Part shown: positions 1-11,401 of the stretch, piece by piece
Numbering within the stretch: the stretch's first letter is position 1
Layout: the number at the start of each line of letters is the position of its first letter
Assembly: GCF_921293095.1 (NCBI RefSeq)
Contig: NC_060257.1
Span: 93,113,449 to 93,177,448, forward strand
Direction: 5' to 3'
Length of the DNA stretch: 64,000 bases
From: Ischnura elegans
Taxonomy: Eukaryota > Arthropoda > Insecta > Odonata > Coenagrionidae
Program-made: the position numbers and the translations under genes
Notes under the pieces: model-generated
What the model was told of the DNA's origin: nothing
The model's input: the letters and a program-made list of their open reading frames with translations, nothing else
The model's database searches: none

Positions 1-384
1 TTTAAATGAATATAAATGTCTTGATTTATTGAAGAATAACGTAAGAAATACATTTCTCTGCAAACGATTCTCACATAAATGAAATTTTACTTTTCTAAGG
101 GATTTGAAAATTTTGATTTTAAAGGTTTTTAAATAGAAAATGTGATATTTGTTTCGAATGAAGAGAAATATCTCTTTTTCAAAAAGAATAATTTGTATGA
201 CTTCATATGTTTAATTAGCAAAATCAAATCTTTTTGTTAATTGTTAATTCAGTTCCACTCCGAAAAAATTTTAAATTTCTCTTCGAAATGATTCTTTCAA
301 CAATGAAATTTGTATTTTTTAAGCAAGTTGATAACTTAGATTACAAAGATTATATACACTATGGAATGAGCAATATAATAGTTT
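1..384. other. AT-rich flank, no gene recognised
   Basis: Short open frames here are not supported by any family motif. The last part may be degraded sequence of the LINE that becomes recognisable from about 385. Confidence 0.5.
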
Positions 385-975
385 CATTTAAGAGACTTGG
401 GTTTCTGCCATTTCCTAGCATTTATATGTATGCTGTTTGTGTCTGTCCAAAAAAATCTAGTAGACTATGTGACAAATGATAGGATTCATAACTACAATAC
501 CAGAAGGCATAAGGACTTTCACCCAAATTTTGTTTGGACTACCATTGCAAAGCATGGAACAATGTCCATGGCGTTAAATATTTACAATCATTTACCCCTG
601 GACCGAAAAACCAAGATTAGTACTTAAGTGTTTAGGAGAAGTGTTGAATTTCTTTTCACTCCATAATGTTTTATTCTTTAAAAGAATTCTTTTTAAATCT
701 GATATTTATTGTATCCATTACATTTATTATTATCATTACCCTCCCTCTGTATTGAAGGAAATCCAATCTAATATAATTTTAAAAGAAAAACAAGGGATTT
801 TCTACTTGAAAACCTCTTTTACTCAGTAAATGGGAGTGGAATGAGTGATTAATTTTATAGGTTTATATTTTATCTTGTATATGTATTATGTGCAACTTAT
901 GGACATACATACCTTATATTGATGCACAATGCACGATTGATCTTTTTACAAATAAATACTATTATTATTATTATC
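385..975 (+). mobile_element. 3' fragment of a CR1/Jockey-type non-LTR retrotransposon
   Basis: Across two frames the translation gives RLGFLPFPSIYMYAV and then NDRIHNYNTRRHKDFHP followed by YNHLPL. That is the typical end of the reverse-transcriptase protein in CR1/Jockey-like LINEs (the HNYNTR motif). A short 3' UTR follows and ends in (ATT)n at about 958-973. The 3' end resembles that of the LINE ending at about 56002, with similar text before the ATT tail, so both are probably one family. A frameshift lies near 450. The copy is 5'-truncated or degraded upstream. Confidence 0.75.
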
Positions 976-1192
976 ATCGTTATTTCCCTCAATCTCTCCA
1001 GGGCCAGAACAGGAGGTGCCTCCAGGGAGTTAATATTGTACAGCTCATTACCTTTTTTTTCCATTCTTCTCCATCCTGTGCTTTCTTTTGCGCGAGTATT
1101 AATTTTGCTATGACCAAAGGTAAGCCCTTGGTAAGAAAGAAGGAAGGGTTGACTGTCAGGGCATTGAGCATAGACATAATTTAGCAAATTAT
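976..1192. other. Intergenic/3' flank, nothing recognised
   Basis: No coding or repeat signal that I can support. Confidence 0.4.
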
Positions 1193-1198
1193 TTTATT
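1193..1198 (-). promoter_or_regulatory. Candidate poly(A) signal of the Rgl-like gene
   Basis: AATAAA on the minus strand, about 270 bases 3' of the stop codon. The surroundings are very AT-rich, so the hexamer could be chance; position and strand are right for this gene. Confidence 0.4.
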
Positions 1199-1463
1199 TA
1201 CAATAAAATATATTAATAAAATCGTACAAAAATTATATATTATATTCACAAATATTTCTTAAAAACAAAACATAAATAATAAAGTAGATTTTGGAATGTG
1301 AATCCCGAAAAATTCGGGCAATAAATACAAATTTATAAAACAAATTCCCTTGTTAGACAAAGGACATATTCTCTATCAGATGATGATGACGCTTCACTTC
1401 AAAGGTATCACAACACCCTAAACATTTCCATCGTTGAGATTTAGCACATGTTTAGTAATAATT

Positions 1464-1597
1464 TTATCTAAGCATTGTCCTTATGCCTAGTCTTGTTGGT
1501 GTATCTCCCTTGCTTGCCTTGCGCCGCAGAATAAAATCAAGATCATGTGCCGTGTTAACAGCATAATACACATTGGCATCATTGGGAAGAACCATTT
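1464..1597 (-). CDS. Rgl: Rgl-like exon H: end of RA domain and stop
   Basis: This terminal coding exon has two bases completing a codon, 43 codons and TAA (1464-1466). It reads MVLPNDANVYYAVNTAHD, LDFILRRK and ends GIRTMLR. RalGDS RA domains end ...[24 protein letters not shown], so this is the last strand of the fold with a short basic tail. The acceptor is TTGTTTTCAG. The 3' UTR continues towards position 1190. Confidence 0.92.
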
Positions 1598-1988
1598 CTG
1601 AAAACAAGAGAATTAATTAGTCTACGTGTTTCTTAAGAAGAAAAAATATTTTTTAATTTAAATTATTCATTTTTCGAAAACATTATGTTGTGTTAAGCAT
1701 CATTAGTCAGGATAGTTTGAATAAATTCACACAATGCCGTAGGCAAACACACGCAATGGCATAGAAAGAGATGAACAGCAGAAAATGGCTTAAGACAAGC
1801 AGCGTAAGAAATGCGATGCAGCAGAAGTAATCGAGGAAATGAAGCACTTTGCCTTTTAATTTATTTCAAACTGCATCTTGAAATTTTGAAAAGGAATAGA
1901 CCAAGGATCAACATCTATATTGGGTGCTTTCACCCTGAGGGTGGTTTCTACCTGGAAACCTGGTGGAAATTTTTTATTACATTTTGAC

Positions 1989-2934
1989 TAGAGATGGGTC
2001 GAATAGAAGATTTCTCGAATTCGAATATCGAATTCGAATATTAAATCATTGCTCGAATATTCGAATACCTCGAATACTAAATGATGAATGCTGGAATGTT
2101 TGACTCGGTTGCCTAAGGCACAATTCGGAGTTTCGTTTAAAATCCATAAATTGATATTAAATTTAAAAGATCGCGAAGTAACTAATTAAAACGAATTGGG
2201 GTAAAATGTAACAGTGATTTCAAAAATTGGAAGAGAGAAAAAATATTGCCGGCGCTGGGTCTCGAACCCGGGACACCAACTTACTTACATACTAAAGCTC
2301 ACAGGACTAACGCCATAGACCGCACCGCCACGGCCGTAGTTTAGAGGAAGCGCTTACTCAAGGGACCTGATGCTGCGCGAAATATTTACATGCGCATATC
2401 TCTCGAACCCGGGCCTATGTGGAAGAAAGCCGTGACACTTTTTCTACCTTACCTATATAGTTTAAGAAAATAACATCCGCATCCAGATCCTGAACATCAC
2501 TTTGGCGACCTCTCCTTGTAAGTCTCCGTCGTATTTTGACATTTATTTCTTTACGTAAATGCTTAAATAAACTCAGAAATACGTCGTGTTTGGACTTGTT
2601 CTTTTTGAAATTACGCGCACATTGCTAATATTTCAATTCAATAAAGGTGTAACATCAATTGACGAAAGTCATTCTTAGACACCTTTTGTGCTAATAGATG
2701 ACTCATGCAGCGGTTGACCTCCACAGCAATGGGGAACTTCGAAGCTGGTAGGAGAAAAAAGGTCAGTGGGGGAAAAAAAGGAGGGCCCGAAACACGTTTC
2801 TATTGTTCTCGAGTAACTTGGTATTTTTTCGAAGCTAAGGTCTTCCTAATATGATACCTGCGCGAGCTGTGACCTTTTTTTATTTCGAAGAAGAGGAAAG
2901 CCTCAGAGGGGGGGCTAGTGCTGAATGGAGAGGG
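1989..2934 (+). mobile_element. hAT element fragment (TAGAGATGG family), 3'-truncated
   Basis: It starts TAGAGATGGGTCGAATAG with a subterminal run of TCGAATATTCGAATACC motifs. It is nearly identical to the left half of the complete element at 18067-19733, including GAACTTCGAAGCTGGTAGG and the GGGGGGGCTAGTGCTGAATG text, where it stops. Its centre (2114-2519) is replaced by a tRNA-related repeat. No transposase is present; it is non-autonomous. Confidence 0.75.
2114..2519 (-). repeat. tRNA-related (SINE-like) repeat, copy 1
   Basis: This ~405-bp unit is shared with 13348-13749. On the minus strand it carries GGTTCGAGACC (plus 2258-2268), a pol III B-box-like motif. It lies 3' of a GTGGCGGTGCGGTCTATGG stretch that could be an A-box region. 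It starts and ends sharply inside the hAT copy. It is a tRNA-derived SINE or a SINE-like module; no 3' LINE tail was identified. Confidence 0.55.
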
Positions 2935-3360
2935 AATCAACACTTTTAATCGGTTTTCCGCAAATAACTAGAAAAACATGCATTTATAAAACAAACTGAA
3001 AACTATTAATTTGACTTCATAAAACAATAGAGAAAATTTTTTTTGTTCCCTTGACGACCAATATGAACCGAGTTATGGCTTGTTAATGTGCTTTTGTTTG
3101 TCAAATGCTAACTTTTAGAGATTAAATGTCAAATACTGGGAAAACTATATATTTTTTAGAAAACTTAGATGTCATTTTTCAAGAATTAAAAAAACCTTTC
3201 TTTAGAAACACGAGAAATCTTTAGATGAAATTATAGCAAGCAATGATGAAAATAAGGTCAGTCACTACTTTTTCCTGCTAAAAAATTAGTGAAAACAACA
3301 ATCTAGCCAACCTAACACCTAAGCTACAATCTCGTAAAAAATTATCTTATTTTCAAATTA
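2935..3360. other. Intronic AT-rich stretch, nothing recognised
   Basis: No coding or repeat structure that I can support. It ends at the TA target site of the next element. Confidence 0.4.
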
Positions 3361-5076
3361 CCGTATAAGCGTGTGTAAGAGGCACACCCCTATTTTGAGC
3401 ATCGAAGCTATAAAGAAAAACAATTGTTCGGCATTTTTTTATCCTATCGTGCGGTGTTGCAGACGTATGCCTGGAATTTCGACAGTTATCGAAATTTTCT
3501 CTTTCAATACTAATTGAAAAAGGAAATTTTGATAACTGCGACGGTAATAGCGGCATAAGAGGGAGTAGAAAGAGTTCTTATCCTCTCTTCGCACATGCCG
3601 TTGCTCTACGATGCTAGTCCTACTTACGAACAATTTTGTTTAAAAGCTCTCGCAGGAGTATTACAATAGAATTGCAGCTGCGGAAAATTTTAAGGCAAAA
3701 CATGACAGGCACATACAATGAACCTTCCCAAGAGAAAGGACCACAATCGGGACAATCTCAGCGCCCTAGGATAAAAACCACGTCGTAGATTTAACCGAAC
3801 CACACTCAGCCCTCCATTAGCCAATGCCTCTGCCGTTTTTTTTCCTTTCCGAGACCCCACAGGAAAATAGGAAAAATATCAAGTTACAGGGGAACAATTG
3901 GAACATGTTTCATCCCTACCCCATCTCACCAAATGACCTTTTTCGGTCTACCAGGTGTAATTCCCCCGGTTTCTGGAGGCCGAATGCTAGATGTGTCACC
4001 AACTGAGCTCGAAGATATCTCGATATCTTTCAGCAATTGTGACACGCACGAGGTTCTAAAAAGAATTAGACCTAACGCGACGTATATCTGACAGCATTTA
4101 AGTTTTTAAGCTCTAATCGATTGACACAAAGATTTATAGTTAAAACAAGGCTACTTATATTCAACATAGTCCAAATAGCACAATTTTGGAAGAAACAAGC
4201 GTAGCATAAGCGCATTCAAACAAGACGAGACGGACTGGAAACTTCAGGTAATGCAAACTGCGTATATCACATATTGCTGCGCCTTCGCCCCTTCGCTTTG
4301 AAGGCAACGACGTCACATGCAAGATCGGACGTGTTCTTCCCTTGCTCCTTCGCTCATGGCCTCGTAGCCTAAAATACGGAGGGGAGGGAACGCGTTCCAT
4401 CCCCTCGACCTCTCCTCAGCACTCTTCACTTAAAAGCATTTCCGATTTCTTCTATCCACCATTTAGTCCAACAATGAACACTCTCGTTCGAATATTTCAA
4501 ACCGCAGGTTTTGACACCAATATCATTTTCAGTTGCAAAAATCCTCATATTAACGTCTGAAGATGATTTTTGTAAAATCAGATCCTCAGCGTAATGGAAA
4601 TTGCTCGGCAAGACAGATGTTTACTATTAACCACGTACGTCCTTCAAAACTACGCGTTTCCCTACGTTTGATAATCGATTACTATTTGCAGTATAAATGC
4701 CGCAGGATGCCCACTCGAGGCAGTAAATTTAGCACGCCCTCCGGAGGGAAAAACCCTGCGCGATCTTTTCCATGTTCACCTCTGGGGCACTGACATGACG
4801 GGGGGGGGAGGAGGGGGGGTGATGCTTACAAGAAAATCAAACAGGAGCATTTTAAAAATACGTCACCAAGGGAGAAACTCCCGTCCCTGCCGCTTGTTTT
4901 TGACCCAGGGTTTCAGATGACTGACTCACGCTGAAACCCAAGGCCACTCAGTTCCCCTTGGACTTGCAACCGGTGAAGGGGAGGGGGGAAGATAAGAGTT
5001 TGTGTAAGAGGCGCACCCCCATTTTTGGCTGCAATTTCTGGGAAAAAAGGTGCGCCTCTTAAACGCGCTTATACGG
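3361..5076. mobile_element. Non-autonomous TA-flanked DNA transposon (CCGTATAAGCG TIR)
   Basis: Terminal inverted repeats CCGTATAAGCGTGTGTAAG and CCGTATAAGCGCGTTTAAG continue into GAGGCRCACCCC. TA dinucleotides flank both ends (3359-3360 and 5077-5078), as for the IS630-Tc1-mariner/Tigger superfamily. No transposase is visible. The interior (about 3540-4320) is shared with 14760-16110, 27585-27830 and part of the hAT at 6994-7874, so the element contains or shares an older repeat. Confidence 0.75.
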
Positions 5077-5078
5077 TA

Positions 5079-5779
5079 GCTTCAAAAAATTCAGATTACT
5101 GCAGATACGAAAAAATGTTAGGGAAACCAATTGTAGCATGTATAATTTCATAGATTTTCCTTAAAGTAAATTTTCTCTTTGATAAATATTTGGTGAGATA
5201 AAGCCATTTTAAGTTTCTTTTTACAAGCAATTATTAACCTCTTTAGCCTTTTAAACTTATGACATTTTTATTTATGAAATTTATATTTTAATTATGAAAA
5301 ACTTATGAAATTTTTTTCAAAAAATTCAAAAAGCATCGTTATCTACATTAACAGCATATACATGGCTGGTTTTTTTTTCAACGTCTGATAGCTCAGCAAA
5401 AACACCATACAATCGACAGGTGGGTACTGTGCAGATAAGGCAATTGCACGTCCTCCGCAACACACGCTCAAGTCATTTCTGACCGTAAGTTGTTGTATTA
5501 ATATTAGTAGCAATCTCATTAGCTACTCTGCCTCAATTGATTCTCCCTGCCGAATGCACACTGCTCAGAGAGAGAGAGCCACAAGACATGCCGAATGGCT
5601 TCACCACTCATATTTCTTGACTTTGCTGCTGATAAAAGAGAATTTTTTTTAGAGCGAAACAAAAGAAGAGACAAATGACTTCTGGAATTGTTCTGATCCA
5701 TATTAATGTCATCTCAGTGCACATGCACCCCAACCACTCCCTCAGCAATTCCAATGAAACATTTTCGATCACCTGCCGT
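5079..5779. other. Intronic stretch, nothing recognised
   Basis: Poly-A/T-rich sequence with short open frames lacking motifs. A mariner remnant begins at the end of this stretch. Confidence 0.4.
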
Positions 5780-5975
5780 GCAACGCTGAAATGAAGAAGT
5801 GGCTTGGAGAGAAGCGTTTTCAAACGGCCAATGAGCTTCAGGACAAAGAAGTTGGAAGTCACTGGTGCCAACATCCTATGAAGGTGGTATATGGTATGGG
5901 AAGACGTCCACAGTCTCGACTAAGTCCTCAATGGTCAAGGCAAGGCATTATGCCGAAAGGACACTACAAGTGCGT
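5780..5975 (+). pseudogene. mariner-like transposase C-terminal remnant
   Basis: Reading across frames gives LKKWLGEKRFQTANELQD, then YEGGI and VHSLD, a stop, VLNGQG. Mariner transposases end with LKxxLxGKRF...W...FYxxGIxKLVxRxDKCLNxxGDYVEK, so the motif order fits. Stops and frameshifts make it dead. No inverted repeats were found around it. The call rests on pattern resemblance only. Confidence 0.45.
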
Positions 5976-6144
5976 TCAATATTTACCAATGAAATTATTT
6001 TTAATCAATCACTTCGTCTTCTGGTCATGACCCATCTGATGTTGAAAAAAAATGGCCTTGGTACTTAGTGTGCTAAACCTTCGGCACCGTATGTATTCAC
6101 TCAAATGCACTCCAAAACAAATGTACACGCATGTAAGAGGTGTA

Positions 6145-6505
6145 CTGTAGAACTTGTTTAGTACCTTTTTGAAGGGACCACAAAAAATGAAAGTGCTATC
6201 CAGGAAAATGTGCTAACCAGGCAAGTAAATAGCAGAAATATGGGTCTGCGGAAAAGTCATCATAACTAGCAGTAACACAGCCTGCAGTTCTTGTACGATC
6301 GCCTTCCTGAACTCTTTTCATTTTTAAAGGACTGTGAAATTAGTGCTAAACTGCCAAAAAAACCATGTGAATGAAAATCACAATGATTTAATAGATTTCC
6401 CAGAGACAATTACATAAAAACGTCATAATCCTCCCGTGATTTGTCGTACATGTTTTTATAGCACAAGTTTAGCTAGGTCACTCCTTCTTTCTTAGACATT
6501 ACTCG
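6145..6505 (-). mobile_element. Fragment of the CAGTRGAACTTG Tigger family
   Basis: It carries GTAGAACTTGTTTAGTACC, then GAAGGGACCACAAAAAATGA and text through to the CCCGTGATTTGTCGTACATG region. These match the left end of 20604-21894 and the reverse of the right end of 11402-13179. The other terminus is missing. Confidence 0.65.
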
Positions 6506-6717
6506 TAAAAAATGGCAATAAACCTGATTACATTACCATAAATCCTGGCAACACATTCATGCTCGGAATCTTCAAAGCTCAATCATCAAATCCAGCCAGA
6601 AATCAATGTTAAAATGCAGCCAGAATGGGACTCTTCCTTTTTCTTTCAAAGGTACCTAATTCAAGACAGCCCATTCGCCATCATGACGAAACATATTGAA
6701 TTCCTCCGATCGCTTAC

Positions 6718-6852
6718 CCCTGTCAGGCAGAACCTGTGCCAAAGTGTATTCGTCCGGATGACCTTCCAGGCACAGTTTCATCATGGCATTCCTCACAACT
6801 TGTGGAGTTCGCTCATTATTGCTTAGCATTATACTTTTGTAGAGCACAACAC
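6718..6852 (-). CDS. Rgl: Rgl-like exon G: RA domain core
   Basis: This 135-bp exon encodes GVVLYKSIMLSNNERTPQ, VVRNAMMKLCLEG and PDEYTLAQVLPDR. RA domains of RalGDS/RGL proteins have YKSI-TSQDK-P-VIRKAM-KHNL followed by the YEL(V/L)Q strand, so the spacing and order match. The donor (CAGGG/GTAAGC) splits a codon that is completed as Glu by exon H, giving LPDREMVLP. The acceptor is TTTTTTTCAG. Confidence 0.92.
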
Positions 6853-6993
6853 CTGAAAAAAAGATCATGAAATTAGACTTCTGTATCATGTCTGACCTAT
6901 TTGAATCATTCAATAACAAGGTACAAATTCATTTTATACATTTTCACTGCATCTGTTAAACTGAAAATCAATAATGTGTGTAATCATTGTGAT

Positions 6994-7874
6994 TAGGGAT
7001 GGACAGATGCAAGAATTTTTCAGACCCAGATCCAGATCGGATCCTTGATTTTCGGAGCCGGAACTTCGGATATTTTTTTATACAAATGCATTTTCAAATT
7101 CCTGCTATGTAACAAAGTAATTATAGAAGTTTCTTCTGGGTACAAACAGCCTAAGGAATGCTTCTTAGATTTACACACACATTTAATACTTTTACTGATA
7201 AAGATCATTTTTATAAGCTTTCAAATTATTTTTTAAAACAAAAAACTTTACACACTCAGGATCTAAACTGTTATGCTTGCATTTGGAAATGAAAATAGGT
7301 TTCAATCTTTGGATAAAACATTGATTGAATTTTAATATCCCTCTCATAAGTTTCCCCTGAATATTATCACTTTCTCATCGCATTCCGACTTATGCTTCAG
7401 TTGCAGTGAGGTGGATTTTGCACTTCCTTGCGATAGTTTCACGACACTGTGCGTGCACATGGTTCTCTTTATGTCAATAAAAATGTTTCTACACAATGAA
7501 CGACTAACTAAACTTCGAAACTAAAGTTTAGAATTAGTCACTTTTGACGTGGTTACATCCTATGGCAATGAGATTCAATCTCTTTGTAAGAGTCACACTA
7601 TGTGGCTGTCGTATTTTGCAGTAAAAATTTCTGCGGCTGAAATTTAGTTGTATACATAATTCCTATGAGAGCTTTTAAACAAGAGTGCAAACAGTGCGAA
7701 GGTAGGATGGGAACTCTTTCCACTCCCTCGTTTGGGACGCTGCATTCACTGAGGCATAAATTTAAAATTTCAGATCCAGATCTGATGCCTTCAGCAAAAT
7801 TGGATCCACAGTATCTGATGAAGGGCAATATCCGCAGAAATTTGGATCCGAGGTATGTGATCCGACCATCCCTA
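6994..7874. mobile_element. Non-autonomous hAT element with 8-bp target duplication
   Basis: Termini TAGGGATGG and CCATCCCTA are flanked by the identical 8-bp ATTGTGAT at 6986-6993 and 7875-7882, the hAT-type duplication length. Subterminal regions are dense in GGATCCG/GATCTGG motifs, as hAT elements often carry repeated binding motifs. The element is 881 bp, with no transposase. A partial reverse-oriented relative begins at about 14685. Confidence 0.85.
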
Positions 7875-8139
7875 ATTGTGATTCAATACAATTCCTTTCC
7901 ATATTGTAGTGTTCAAAAGGATACTTTTTTAAATTTAAGCCCTTCAATTCTGACCCCTCATTTTAAGGATTTTGAATTAAATCCCGCCTATGGGAATTTA
8001 AATCAAGAGGCCAAAACTTTCTTCATATTTTTTCAATCTTTAGCTATTTTTAAGATTATAGTCAACTATTCATCACTTGGACCGAAATTTGTAATTGACT
8101 GACTGCTTTCCAACTGCACAGGCTTACAATTTACACTTA

Positions 8140-10052
8140 CCGTATATCTCAGAATATAGTCCCCCTCTGAATATAATCCCCCCCTCTAATATAGTCCCCC
8201 CCCCTAATTTTGAGACCTCAGTTTTGGGAAAAATTTTAAAATGCAACAGAAGGCAATTTTTCTGTGGTTAGCAAGTTAAGATTCTAGAGTCGATAAAAAC
8301 TATTATTTTCTGTGAAGATTAAGAACAAATCTGTTCACATATTTTCCATCACAGCAAAATAACTATACCTAAAACATGTTGTGATCCATTGCATTTATCA
8401 TTAACTTATAGTTCCTTAACCAGATTAATGAAGAAATGAGAAAATTTTTTAAGTATCCAAGGCTATTGATTTTTTTAAACATTCACAAATTATTAATATT
8501 TTTTATTTCCAAATGACTACAGACAATGTCAACATATAAGCTTTAACTTAAAGCCCATAAATAGTATTGCATTTGGCCCTGAAACTTCCTTAGATCCAGT
8601 GTAACACACCCATCAAGTCGTCATAAATCTAAGTGACTAGAAGAATTTAGGAAATCTAAATAAAATTGTGTTAAATAAATTATAAATATAATAAAAATAT
8701 TGCCATCAAATGCCTGCTAAGCAAAATAATTAAACTACAGGACTTAAAAATATCAAAGTAATAAAGTTAAGAAATAAACTTTTTCCAACAAACATTAAAA
8801 GTGAAAAAAATATATCAACCCTCAATGCCTCATCGCGAATCATTGCATAAGTTACACAACGAGCTTCTGCTCTGCATTTGCACACAAATTCGACGATATT
8901 TTCCTCTAATTCTTTGAATCTGCCGCATCGAGACCCCCGAAATGACTTCTGCAATGTATGAGCGCTTTGCAAGCGAGGTAACTTCTTTTTCCAAAGACTT
9001 TCTTTCCACGCTAAATTTTTCAGCCGCCATATGAATACCTACTATGATTTACGGAGTATTCTGCAACGGCTATTTTTAAAGTGGCATCGAAACTCCATCT
9101 TTGATGGCTTCTAATCTGCCGCAGGATTGATCCTCATCTTTCTACTCGATCCATCACCTCACTGTTGAACGTATAATTATTTTTAATAAAGAAAATATCG
9201 CGGAAATAATTGCGAAACGTTATGTGACGTAATTTATCAATCCTACTTACCCTGGCGAATTGAATATATTCCTCAATAAATTGGTCACACTTTCGATGCT
9301 GAGTCACTGGATTTCGATCAAATGCAGTAATGCCGGCTCTTTTGGTTTAAAGTCGTCGATTATTGCGCCTTTTCAGAAACAAATGCATCACCTATTGCGC
9401 ATTCTTGTTCTGTGAAGGCGGTAAGTGGTAAGGGCAGTGGTTGTAAACACGAACCGCACGGGCACATGGACGTTAAGTAGCTACGGACGCAATGAAATGC
9501 TAAATCGTCACGAAAGGTTCATTTTATCCGTTTATTTTTCGCAATGATTTAAATCGTGTATCTATTAAATGAGCGACGGGTACATATATGTACTATTGAT
9601 TCAATTTCTAGTGTTCGATTAATGTAATGATAGTCTGTGTTTAGTTTTGATTTTAATTATTTACTGTTTTGCATCATTAAGTGATCAGTTTCGATTGAAT
9701 TATTCTAACAATACTTTTCCAAGAAAAATTAACGGCTACCCGATGGATTCTGTGAAAACGCATGTTCAATATGCTATTTGAATCGGAGGAATCGTATCTT
9801 TACAACATTTGTGGTAAAAATTGTCTTAATTTCCGGTAAAACGTGGCAGTATTTACTCATATCTCCGATTATAATCCTCATAAATATACTCAAATAGAAA
9901 GACTACGAGAACATTAGCCATTATGCCGTTATTTATAACTTGATGTCACCTTTAGTATGCTAAACTGGATTACACTCGTTTATAGTCCCCCCCCTCACTT
10001 TTCCACGGCCATTTTTGGAAATAAAGGGGGGACTATATTCGGAGATATACGG
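8140..10052 (-). mobile_element. Tigger/pogo-like DNA transposon (CCGTATATCTC TIR), internally deleted
   Basis: Inverted termini CCGTATATCTCAGAATATAG and CCGTATATCTCCGAATATAG continue into TCCCCCC, with TA at 8138-8139 and 10053-10054. A minus-strand transposase start lies near 9030 (see 8730-9030). The rest of a transposase is absent, so this is a deletion derivative. Confidence 0.8.
8730..9030 (-). pseudogene. Transposase N-terminal remnant with CENP-B-type HTH
   Basis: It opens MAAEKFSVERKSLEKEV with AKRSYIAEVI. After a frameshift near 8930 it continues GRFKELEENIVEFVCKCRAE and AMIRDEALRV. The second part matches the CENP-B/Tc5 DNA-binding half (GR-PELEE-L-EWV...R..G..VT..MIR.KAL), the N-terminal domain of pogo/Tigger/Tc5 transposases. 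No catalytic domain follows. Confidence 0.65.
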
Positions 10053-10185
10053 TAATCAGCGGTTCCTAAGCTTAGAATTACATTCACTGAGTTTGGAAAT
10101 TTGTAGTGCTACCTGAAGCAAGAGCGTAACATTAATTACGAATAAATTGCTAAAGTTTATTTATTTTTACATTTGCATCAGTTAC

Positions 10186-10372
10186 CTTCAGTCTCCTTTG
10201 AGTTAGACTCAACAGTCACGCGAATCACGTAAAAATCTGGCGATCTCAGTTGTCCAGGCGTTATGGGCCGTGAATTCTTCGAGCCATGCGAGTTGTTGAG
10301 GGTGGAGACGTCAGGGGAGGGAGGAGATGGCGATGACTCGCTGGATGCAAATGACATTTGGGAAGGCGAAGC
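10186..10372 (-). CDS. Rgl: Rgl-like exon F: linker and first strand of RA domain
   Basis: This 187-bp exon starts in phase 0 and leaves one base. It encodes a Ser/Pro-rich stretch (ASPSQMSFASSESSPSPPSP) and then DFYVIRVTVESNSKETEG. The IIRVS/VIRVT strand opens the Ras-association domain in RalGDS, which then continues into MYKSI. That continuation is exactly what exon G supplies (VVLYKSIM). Borders are TTTCAG/GC and GAAG/GTAACTG. Confidence 0.88.
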
Positions 10373-11008
10373 CTGAAAGAAATACACCAAAGATTCAGCA
10401 CAACACCATATTGGGGAGATAATGATCAGAGTGATTAATCTCCTCGTCCACCTTTACTGCGTTCACTGCACAGACAGATAATAATAACAACAAACTATCT
10501 ATAAGAGGTCCAAGCTGCTCTCCTTTAAGAACTTTTTCTTCTACCTCCTCAGATGCAGGTATGCTGGTGAACAAGTTAGTTGCATCAAAAGCAAACAACA
10601 TGTGATATCTTGAGGAAATTAACATAGATTTTTTCCTTGTTGGTTCATTAGTTAACCGTATATTTGTTGCATGAATAATGAGGAATGTTGCATGAATAAT
10701 GAGATCAACTATAGCTGTTCCGATTGGCTGAGATACGGTGCCAGCGATGGAAAAATCCCATCCCTGAAAATGGTGCTGTCAAACAGTCATTTTTCTTCCA
10801 CAACTTGAGCGATCACATGAGTAAATACACAATAAATAAAGGGCCCGAAAAAATGATCATTCAGGATTTGGGTATCCCGAGTGGATCTTAGCAGCACTCA
10901 AAAGCCCAAATCCCTTGTACTGGCTGCATTGCTTCTGTATTCAACATATTTTATTGTTTCTTTATTCAACATATTTTATGCATACGATAATGGAATTTTA
11001 ATGCAAAC

Positions 11009-11126
11009 CTTTCTGTCCAAAGAATTTCTTGGTGATGTTGAGGGTAGACTATCCAGATCACAGTAGAACTGACTACTTGAACTGCTAGACGTGCTGGCTA
11101 TGGAATCATTCTTCTGGTGCCCCATG
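11009..11126 (-). CDS. Rgl: Rgl-like exon E: Ser-rich linker
   Basis: This 118-bp exon supplies the last base of a split codon and then 39 codons. It reads MGHQKNDSIASTSSSSSSQ, FYCDLDSLPSTSPRN and ends SLDRK. Serine-rich low-complexity sequence links the RasGEF and RA domains in RalGDS proteins. The phrase GHxKxDSI-AS-SSS-Q is a likely phosphorylatable region, which is inference only. Borders are TTTCAG/C and AAAG/GTTTGC. The donor is weaker than GTAAG but is the only one that joins in frame to exon F. Confidence 0.8.
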
Positions 11127-11401
11127 CTGAAACAATACATGGCAAGCCACAGAGAAAATTATCAATTTCATATTTTGAAAAATTAAGAGGAAATAAAAAA
11201 AAATTGATGCTGAATAGAGTCCTCAAGGGTTCAATCAAATGATAAAAAATATTCTCTTTTCTCAAATTTTCTCCATATTATATACACCATTGCCTCTACA
11301 CACATGCCATGCCCTGCACAATTGGAAAGCTAACTTTTGCCCGACAACACAACAATAGTATAGAAATGCCATGCCCAATGATACTGTTTCAGATGAATCT
11401 A

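Noticed and set aside
2258..2268. tRNA gene at the B-box-like site (also at 13495 and 24002)
   Set aside because: No complete cloverleaf; the B box is in multi-copy repeats, better explained as SINE-like.
7665..8102. 145-codon plus-strand frame
   Set aside because: It runs across the right end of the hAT MITE into flanking intron; no motif.
10395..10625. Minus-strand frame with FDATNLFTSIPASEE, reminiscent of a Penelope-type RT motif
   Set aside because: Only a few residues match, no neighbouring RT motifs follow, and it sits in a 636-bp intron. Too weak to call.
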